Source of the DNA: Clostridia bacterium | GTDB taxonomy: Bacteria > Bacillota > Clostridia > DUPQ01 | Assembly (NCBI GenBank): GCA_030592355.1 | Contig: JAUVJE010000021.1 | Coordinates: forward strand, 1 to 17,947 | DNA length: 17,947 nt | Reading direction: 5' to 3' | In this document: positions 13,316 through 17,947 of the stretch, in pieces | How the letters are laid out: each line of letters opens with the position of its first letter | Numbering within the stretch: the first letter of the stretch is position 1 | The notes under the pieces: generated by a model | Databases searched by the model: none | What the model was told of the DNA's origin: nothing | What the model saw: only the letters and a program-made list of their open reading frames with translations | Program-made: the position numbers and the translations under genes

Positions 13316-13846
13316 TTGCAACACAGAGACAGAAATAAAGGCAGGGACAAAAACCGAGATAGAAGTTCCGATGAATTAAAAGAAAAAGTAGTAAAGATCA
13401 GCCGTGTAACAAAGGTTGTTAAGGGCGGCAGGAATTTTCGTTTCAGCGCGCTCGTAGTAGTAGGCGATGAAAAAGGCAACGTAGGCTCAGGACTTGGCAA
13501 AGCGGTTGAAATCCCCGATGCAATAAGAAAAGGCATTGAAAGCGCTAAAAGGAATATGATAAAGATTCCAATAGTGGACACATCTCTTCCTCATGAAATC
13601 ATCGGGAAATACGGTGCGGCTAGGGTTCTTATAAAACCTGCTGCCCCCGGTACGGGAGTAATAGCAGGCGGAGCTGTAAGAGCGGTTCTTGAACTTGCAG
13701 GCGTTAAAGATGTCAGGGCTAAATGTCTTGGATCCAATAATGCAATTAACATAGTCAAGGCTACTTTGCAGGGTCTTTCAGAAATGAGGACGGTTGCTGA
13801 TGTTGCTAAGGACAGGGGAATCCCTGTTGAAGACGTTACTGAATAG
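13316..13846 (+). CDS. rpsE: 30S ribosomal protein S5
   Basis: S5 contributes to decoding accuracy and the mRNA entry path; spectinomycin-resistance mutations map to its N-terminal loop in the family. The body is clear from KVVKISRVTKVVKGGRNFRF onward, with the dsRNA-binding-like N-domain and the GTGVIAGGAVRAVLELAG C-domain. Three starts are possible: TTG 13289, ATG 13310 and TTG 13316. The AGGGAGG at 13301-13307 lies only 2 nt from the ATG but 8 nt from the TTG at 13316, which gives (M)QHRDRNK and 176 residues, so I prefer 13316. The N-terminal tail preceding the core is unusually rich in Arg and Asp. Confidence 0.94.
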   Translation: MQHRDRNKGRDKNRDRSSDELKEKVVKISRVTKVVKGGRNFRFSALVVVGDEKGNVGSGLGKAVEIPDAIRKGIESAKRNMIKIPIVDTSLPHEIIGKYGAARVLIKPAAPGTGVIAGGAVRAVLELAGVKDVRAKCLGSNNAINIVKATLQGLSEMRTVADVAKDRGIPVEDVTE

Positions 13847-13857
13847 GAGGCTTTAAG

Positions 13858-14046
13858 GTGGCTAAGAAACAAAAAACACTGAAAATAACACTTGTTAAGA
13901 GCACCATCGGTGCGCTGAAAGTCCATAAGGCTACCGTTGAAGCACTTGGACTAAAAAAAATCGGACAGTGTGTGGAACAAAAGGATAATGAACAGATAAG
14001 AGGCATGATCCGTAAAGTTACACATCTTCTATCCGTTGAAGAATAA
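13858..14046 (+). CDS. rpmD: 50S ribosomal protein L30
   Basis: L30 is a small 50S protein with the family's KITLVKSTIGALKVHKATVEALGL core and 62 residues, a normal length. The start is GTG at 13858, with TAGGAGG (13844-13850) formed at the rpsE stop codon. It occupies its standard place between rpsE and rplO, 11 bp after rpsE and 13 bp before rplO. Confidence 0.96.
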   Translation: MAKKQKTLKITLVKSTIGALKVHKATVEALGLKKIGQCVEQKDNEQIRGMIRKVTHLLSVEE

Positions 14047-14059
14047 GGAGGACGGCAGA

Positions 14060-14503
14060 ATGAAATTGAATGAACTGAAGCCGGCTGCCGGCTCTACAAA
14101 GACAGCAAAAAGAAAAGGCCGCGGACATGCAACAGGTAATGGAAAAACGGCAGGCCGCGGACGCGATGGCCAGAATTCACGATCCGGCGGAGGAGTCCGC
14201 ATTGGATTTGAAGGCGGCCAGATGCCCCTTTACAGAAGAATTCCCAAGAGGGGATTCACTAATCATAGATTTAAAAAGAATTATGCTGAAGTCAGCCTTG
14301 AAGCACTGAATAAATTCAGAAGCGGCTCCATTGTTGATGAAACTAAAATGCTCGAAGCAGGTATTATCAAAAAGACACTCGATGGTATTGTAATACTGGG
14401 CAATGGAGAATTAAAAAAGAAACTTACCGTAAAAGCAGCCAGATTCACCAAATCTGCTGCACAAAAGATTGAAGCAGCCGGAGGAAAGGTTGAGGTAGTA
14501 TAA
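14060..14503 (+). CDS. rplO: 50S ribosomal protein L15
   Basis: L15 has an extended N-terminus that threads into 23S rRNA and a globular C-terminus. The frame is open from 14036 inside rpmD, but the ATG at 14060 has AAGGAGG (14045-14051) 8 nt upstream and gives the family start MKLNELKPAAGSTKTAKRKG. Length is then 147 residues, as expected. The Gly/Arg-rich segment (GRGHATGNGKTAGRGRDG) and MPLYRRIPKRGFTN are intact. The stop codon is directly followed by the secY ATG. Confidence 0.96.
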   Translation: MKLNELKPAAGSTKTAKRKGRGHATGNGKTAGRGRDGQNSRSGGGVRIGFEGGQMPLYRRIPKRGFTNHRFKKNYAEVSLEALNKFRSGSIVDETKMLEAGIIKKTLDGIVILGNGELKKKLTVKAARFTKSAAQKIEAAGGKVEVV

Positions 14504-15784
14504 ATGTTTGAGACCATTAAAAATGCCTGGAAGATCGGAGACTTAAAAAAGAAATTGCTTATAACCGTAGGATTGCTCCTGATTTACAGATTAGGCAGCC
14601 ATCTTCCTGTTCCGGGTCTTATACAGGAAGCATTTGCAGCAATGACTGAAGGAAACCAGTTGTTTGGCTTTATGGATACTTTTTCCGGCGGTGCTTTCAG
14701 CAGGGCGTCACTGTTCGCTATGAACATTACTCCTTATATTAATGCGTCAATCATTATGAACCTCCTCACTGTAGCTATTCCCGCACTTGAAAGAATGCAA
14801 AAAGAAGGCACAGAGGGAAGAAAGAAAATACAGCAGATAGTAAGATATCTGGCAGTAGCACTGGGATTTTTCCAGGCTGCGATGCTATACATCAGCCTCG
14901 GCAGTTACAATGCTGTATATGACGGAGGATCAGTTATTTCCTTTTTCCTAATAACACTGTCGTTCACAGCGGGTACTGCGTTTATTATGTGGTTGGGTGA
15001 AAATATTACGGAATACGGCATTGGAAATGGTATTTCCCTTATTATCTTCGCAGGTATAATTGCAAGGGCTCCTCAGGGAGTTGCTCAGATTTGGGCATAT
15101 TATAAAGCAGGAACACTTGGAAACGGAATAGTCGGAATACTTGCCATAGCAGCTATAGCGGCGGTATTTTTAGTATCGGTTGTAGGGGTTATATATGTCA
15201 CACAGGCTGAAAGAAGAATACCGGTGCAGTATGCGAAAAGAGTTGTAGGCAGAAAGATGTACGGCGGACAAAGCACGCATCTTCCTATGAAGGTCAACAT
15301 GGCCGGCGTTATACCTATTATCTTCGCTACATCCATTACGACGCTGCCATCTATAATAATTGGGTTGGCGGTACCTGATACAGAGAATAAAATTCTATTG
15401 GCATTACAACAGCAGGGAACCTTGGTTCACATGACAATAATGGCAATGCTTATAATATTCTTCGCTTTCTTCTATACTATCATTCAGTTCAACCCCGTTG
15501 AAGTAGCAAACAACATGAAGAAAAACGGTGGTTTTATCCCCGGGATAAGACCAGGCAAACCTACGGCTGACTATATTGCGAAAGTATTGAACAGAATTAC
15601 TTGGTTCGGAGGATTTTTCCTCGCGGCAGTTGCTGTTTTTCCTCAGATACTCGGAGTGGCATTTGGAATCAATATATGGTTCGGAGGAACGGCTTTGCTC
15701 ATCGTAGTAGGTGTTGCGCTTGATACGGTAAAACAGATAGAATCCCAAATGCTCATGAGGCATTACAAAGGATTCCTGGATTAG
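14504..15784 (+). CDS. secY: Protein translocase subunit SecY
   Basis: SecY is the channel of the Sec translocon, which with SecE and SecG exports or inserts unfolded proteins, driven by SecA or the translating ribosome. The 426 residues contain about ten hydrophobic segments, as in the family. Landmarks are the first segment with RLGSHLPVPG, the cytoplasmic loop AERRIPVQYAKRVVGRK that contacts the ribosome or SecA, and the next cytoplasmic loop NPVEVANNMKKNGGFIPGIR with its conserved arginine (R349). The ATG immediately follows the rplO stop, with GAGGT at 14492-14496 inside rplO, so translation is coupled to L15. Confidence 0.98.
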   Translation: MFETIKNAWKIGDLKKKLLITVGLLLIYRLGSHLPVPGLIQEAFAAMTEGNQLFGFMDTFSGGAFSRASLFAMNITPYINASIIMNLLTVAIPALERMQKEGTEGRKKIQQIVRYLAVALGFFQAAMLYISLGSYNAVYDGGSVISFFLITLSFTAGTAFIMWLGENITEYGIGNGISLIIFAGIIARAPQGVAQIWAYYKAGTLGNGIVGILAIAAIAAVFLVSVVGVIYVTQAERRIPVQYAKRVVGRKMYGGQSTHLPMKVNMAGVIPIIFATSITTLPSIIIGLAVPDTENKILLALQQQGTLVHMTIMAMLIIFFAFFYTIIQFNPVEVANNMKKNGGFIPGIRPGKPTADYIAKVLNRITWFGGFFLAAVAVFPQILGVAFGINIWFGGTALLIVVGVALDTVKQIESQMLMRHYKGFLD

Positions 15785-15816
15785 TAGTAAAAAGAAAAGA
15801 ATGCAGGTATGGTAAG

Positions 15817-16470
15817 ATGATTTTAATTTTACTCGGAGCCCCGGGAAGCGGAAAGGGCACGCAGGCCGGCAGAATATCGGATATGCGCGGCATACCCCAC
15901 ATATCCACCGGAGATATATTCAGAAAGAATGTTAAAGAAGGAACGGAACTTGGCCGAAAGGCAAAAGAGTACATTGACAAAGGTTTACTGGTTCCTGATA
16001 AGGTAACCAATGGTATAGTAGAGGACAGGATGTCAAAAGCTGACTGTAGCAAGGGATTCATCCTTGATGGATATCCCCGCACGACAGCCCAGGCCGAAAT
16101 GTTGGATAGCGTTCTTTCCCGGATGGGTGTTAAAGCCGATGCGGCGCTTAATATAAAAGTGCCGGATGCAGATGTTATTCACAGGTTGTCAGGCAGAAGC
16201 GTATGCAGATGCGGAGAAACCTATCATGTGGATTACAAGACTCCTAAAAAAAAGGGAATCTGCGATAAATGCGGAAATAAACTCTATGTAAGGGATGACG
16301 ATAAACAAGAAACTGTTAGAAAACGCCTTAAGGAATACCATGAAAAAACCAGTCCCATTATTGATTACTATAGGAAGGCAGGTATCCTGATTGATATTGA
16401 CGGAATTCCTTTGCCGGATATGGTAACTGAGTCAATAGTGGATGTATTGAAGTCTCTTGAGACTTTATAA
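15817..16470 (+). CDS. adk: Adenylate kinase with zinc-type lid
   Basis: Adk interconverts ATP + AMP and 2 ADP in the cytoplasm. The P-loop GAPGSGKGT is at residues 7-15, DGYPR at 84-88, and RLSGR leads into the long lid, which contains zinc-type cysteines C130, C132, C149 and C152. The second pair is a normal CDKCG, but the first is CRCG (CxC) where zinc-lid enzymes such as the Geobacillus one have CxxC. The total of 217 residues is typical. The ribosome binding site is weak (AGGT at 15804-15807), unlike those of its neighbours. It follows secY by 32 bp; the map gene that commonly follows adk is not present. Confidence 0.96.
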   Translation: MILILLGAPGSGKGTQAGRISDMRGIPHISTGDIFRKNVKEGTELGRKAKEYIDKGLLVPDKVTNGIVEDRMSKADCSKGFILDGYPRTTAQAEMLDSVLSRMGVKADAALNIKVPDADVIHRLSGRSVCRCGETYHVDYKTPKKKGICDKCGNKLYVRDDDKQETVRKRLKEYHEKTSPIIDYYRKAGILIDIDGIPLPDMVTESIVDVLKSLETL

Positions 16471-16485
16471 CCGGAGGTGAAAGTA

Positions 16486-16776
16486 TTGGACATTGGTCCC
16501 GGACACGTGGTTTTGTCAAAAGCTGGAAGGGATAAAGGCAAAAAATTTATGATACTGTCTGTTGATAAAGAAAACAGCTGTGTATATATAGCGGATGGAA
16601 ACTTAAGAAGGGTTGAAAATCCGAAAAGGAAAAAACTCAGGCACCTTGATTTAACCGGAGAGGTACTGGAAAAATTAGCTCTCAAGCTAAAAGAGGGAAA
16701 GTTGCTCCAGAACTCTGAAATCTACAAGGGAATAAAGATGCTTGACCTGAATGAGAAACTTTTAAGGGAGGAATAG
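16486..16776 (+). CDS. KOW-domain RNA-binding protein, L14e-like
   Basis: This 96-residue protein has a KOW-type N-terminus, (M)DIGPGHVVLSKAGRDKGKKF, followed by RRVENPKRKKLRHLDLTGE, a basic stretch typical of the ribosomal L14e/L6e-like proteins found in Gram-positive spc clusters. Its role is not well established; RNA or ribosome binding is inferred from the domain and the location between adk and infA. The frame starts with a GTG at 16477, but the TTG at 16486 fits better: GGAGGT at 16473-16478 is then 7 nt upstream instead of overlapping the start codon. Only 2 bp separate its stop from infA. Confidence 0.85.
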   Translation: MDIGPGHVVLSKAGRDKGKKFMILSVDKENSCVYIADGNLRRVENPKRKKLRHLDLTGEVLEKLALKLKEGKLLQNSEIYKGIKMLDLNEKLLREE

Positions 16777-16778
16777 CT

Positions 16779-16994
16779 TTGGCTAAAGATGTAATTGAAG
16801 TTGAAGGCGTAGTAAAAGAAGCATTGCCAAACGCTTTGTTCAGGGTCGAACTGACCAACAAGCATGTGATACTGGCACATATATCCGGCAAACTAAGGAT
16901 GCACTATATTAGGATTCTGCCGGGAGACAAAGTAAAAGTGGAAATGTCCCCGTACGACCTGACAAAAGGAAGAATAACCTGGAGAGGCAGATAA
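16779..16994 (+). CDS. infA: Translation initiation factor IF-1
   Basis: IF-1 is an OB-fold (S1-type) protein that occupies the ribosomal A site during initiation and assists IF-2 and IF-3. The 71 residues are close to the usual 72: MAKDVIEVEGVVKEALPNAL, the middle HISGKLRMHYIRILPGDKV and a C-terminal ending RITWRGR. The start is TTG at 16779, with AAGGGAGG (16764-16771) 7 nt upstream, formed within the end of the KOW gene. It precedes rpmJ by 11 bp. Confidence 0.97.
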   Translation: MAKDVIEVEGVVKEALPNALFRVELTNKHVILAHISGKLRMHYIRILPGDKVKVEMSPYDLTKGRITWRGR

Positions 16995-17005
16995 AGGAGA
17001 AGCTA

Positions 17006-17119
17006 ATGAAAGTTAAGCCATCAGTTAAAAAGATTTGCGATAAGTGCAAGATAATAAAGAGAAAAGGGAAAGTCATGGTGATTTGTGAAAATCCCAGACA
17101 TAAGCAGAGACAGGGTTAG
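17006..17119 (+). CDS. rpmJ: 50S ribosomal protein L36, zinc-binding type
   Basis: A 37-codon frame starts at the ATG at 17006 with AAAGGAGA just upstream (16993-17000), and translates as MKVKPSVKKICDKCKIIKRK followed by GKVMVICENPRHKQRQG. The zinc ligands C11, C14, C27 and H32 are all present, so this is the four-ligand form of L36. L36 is the smallest 50S protein and stabilises 23S rRNA near the factor-binding region. It sits in the standard infA-rpmJ-rpsM order. Confidence 0.97.
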   Translation: MKVKPSVKKICDKCKIIKRKGKVMVICENPRHKQRQG

Positions 17120-17131
17120 TACTGTTTGAAA

Positions 17132-17175
17132 CACCATCGGGGCGGCTGCATAGCGGGACTATGCCCGGGGTGATG
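17132..17175 (+). promoter_or_regulatory. Structured leader element before rpsM
   Basis: In the 102-bp gap between rpmJ and rpsM, GCATAG (17148-17153) pairs with CTATGC (17159-17164) around a CGGGA loop. An outer stem is formed by CACC (17132-17135) with GGTG (17169-17172) or, alternatively, ATC with GAT. GGGG and CCC runs lie between. No T-run follows, so it is not a terminator. In E. coli S4 binds a pseudoknot upstream of rpsM to control the alpha operon; this element is in the equivalent place, but no homology is claimed. Confidence 0.45.
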
Positions 17176-17221
17176 AAATAATAATCATGAAACGCGAAAA
17201 AGTATGGAGGTGCAGTGATTA

Positions 17222-17593
17222 ATGGCTCGTATTGCCGGGGTAGATTTACCCAGAGAAAAAAGAGTTGAGATAGGGTTGACTTATATATTTGGTATTGGAA
17301 GAACCAAATCTCAGAAAATATTGGAAAAAACCGGTGTCAGTCCTGACACCCGAGTAAAAGACCTTACCGAAAGTGAGGTAGCGGACCTGAGAAACGCCAT
17401 TGAAAATGACCATATTGTAGAGGGAGATCTCAGAAGAGATACAGCTCTTAATATAAAAAGGCTCATTGAAATTGGCAGTTACAGGGGGAGAAGGCACAGA
17501 ATGGGCCTGCCTGTAAGAGGTCAAAACACAAAAAACAACGCCAGAACAAGAAAAGGTCCCAGTAAAAGGACTGTTGGCGGTAAAAAGAAATAG
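17222..17593 (+). CDS. rpsM: 30S ribosomal protein S13
   Basis: S13 is in the 30S head, forms bridges to L5 and the 50S, and its C-terminal tail contacts P-site tRNA. The 123 residues are complete, beginning MARIAGVDLPREKRVEIGLT with the central helix-hairpin TYIFGIGRTKSQKILEKTG and the basic end YRGRRHRMGLPVRGQNTKNN. The ATG has GGAGGTG at 17206-17212. It is the first gene after the leader-like hairpin, and rpsK follows 14 bp downstream. Confidence 0.97.
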   Translation: MARIAGVDLPREKRVEIGLTYIFGIGRTKSQKILEKTGVSPDTRVKDLTESEVADLRNAIENDHIVEGDLRRDTALNIKRLIEIGSYRGRRHRMGLPVRGQNTKNNARTRKGPSKRTVGGKKK

Positions 17594-17607
17594 GAGGTTA
17601 AACGGAT

Positions 17608-17947
17608 ATGGCACCGAAGAGATCCAGAAAAAGAAGAGAGAAAAAAAACATAGAACATGGCGCAGCACACATTCGTTCAAGCTTCAACAACACCATAGTT
17701 ACGCTTACGGATACTAAGGGCAACGCCCTGTCATGGGCAAGTGCCGGCGGACTCGGTTTTAGAGGTTCAAGAAAAAACACTCCATTTGCTGCTCAGAGCG
17801 CTGCTGAAACGGCTGCTAAAGCTGCTATGGAACATGGACTGAAAACCGTTGAAGTGTATGTTAAAGGCCCGGGAGCGGGTAGAGAAGCGGCTATTAGGGC
17901 ACTGCAGACTGCAGGATTAGAAATAACTCTTATAAAAGATGTTACTC
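17608..17947 (+). CDS. rpsK: 30S ribosomal protein S11 (5' part, cut by window end)
   Basis: S11 sits on the platform of the 30S subunit, with S6, S18 and S21, near the mRNA exit. The first 113 codons are visible: a basic N-terminus (MAPKRSRKRREKKN), then HIRSSFNNTIVTLTDTKGNA, SAGGLGFRGSRKNTPFAAQ and VKGPGAGREAAIRALQ, all typical. About 16-18 C-terminal residues lie beyond the window. TAGGAGGT (17591-17598), formed over the rpsM stop, serves the ATG. rpsD, rpoA and rplQ would be expected next, but are outside the sequence. Confidence 0.96.
   Translation, partial: MAPKRSRKRREKKNIEHGAAHIRSSFNNTIVTLTDTKGNALSWASAGGLGFRGSRKNTPFAAQSAAETAAKAAMEHGLKTVEVYVKGPGAGREAAIRALQTAGLEITLIKDVT

Noticed and set aside
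13099..13581. Minus-strand 160-residue frame
   Set aside because: Antisense to rplR and rpsE, no ribosome binding site, and no domain recognised.
15801..15815. Four-codon frame MQVW just before adk
   Set aside because: It lacks a ribosome binding site and ends one base before the adk ATG; too short to support as anything but chance.

Overview
The window is a moderately AT-rich, Gram-positive (Clostridia-like) chromosomal segment in which every convincing gene lies on the + strand. The assignment rests on strong AAGGAGG-type Shine-Dalgarno sites before nearly every gene, frequent TTG/GTG starts, a zinc-type (four-cysteine) S14, a zinc-lid adenylate kinase, and the S10-spc-alpha gene order with a KOW protein between adk and infA. 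No rRNA or tRNA gene was recognised. The genus cannot be fixed by eye.

Layout: (1) 1-485 is non-coding. It holds two near-identical tandem copies of a 123-bp unit plus a decayed third copy, then a GGGGAG/CTCCCC hairpin and a plausible promoter. (2) 510-2390 encodes a 626-residue protein I do not recognise. (3) 2525-4110 is a promoter followed by lipB and lipA, overlapping by ATGA, for lipoate biosynthesis, closed by a terminator. (4) 4111-5107 is about 1 kb without a gene. It is dense in nested inverted repeats (a candidate structured RNA at about 4208-4605 ending in a terminator-like hairpin, then a long hairpin at 4616-4679). It then has two good sigma-A-type promoters (4776-4804 and 4858-4886) and a leader of roughly 215 nt with competing stems before rpsJ. 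(5) 5108-16994 is the merged S10 and spc clusters: rpsJ, rplC, rplD, rplW, rplB, rpsS, rplV, rpsC, rplP, rpmC, rpsQ, rplN, rplX, rplE, rpsN, rpsH, rplF, rplR, rpsE, rpmD, rplO, secY, adk, a KOW-domain gene and infA. The usual map gene is absent. (6) 17006-17947 is rpmJ, a structured 100-nt gap, rpsM and the 5' part of rpsK, which runs off the window.

The clustered genes supply about half of the ribosomal proteins together with the protein-export channel (SecY), nucleotide balance (Adk) and initiation (IF-1), so translation, secretion and growth rate are co-expressed. Most genes are separated by 0-35 bp or overlap by 1-14 bp, which implies long polycistronic transcripts with translational coupling. 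The three clearly larger gaps are those before rpsJ, between rpsH and rplF, and before rpsM, and each contains something that could be regulatory.

The gene content is largely orthodox. The parts worth a second look are the structured non-coding kilobase upstream of rpsJ, the tandem repeat at the left edge, the N-terminal extension of L22, the C-terminal extension of L23, the shortened zinc knuckle of Adk, the loss of map, and the leader-like sequences before rplF and rpsM.
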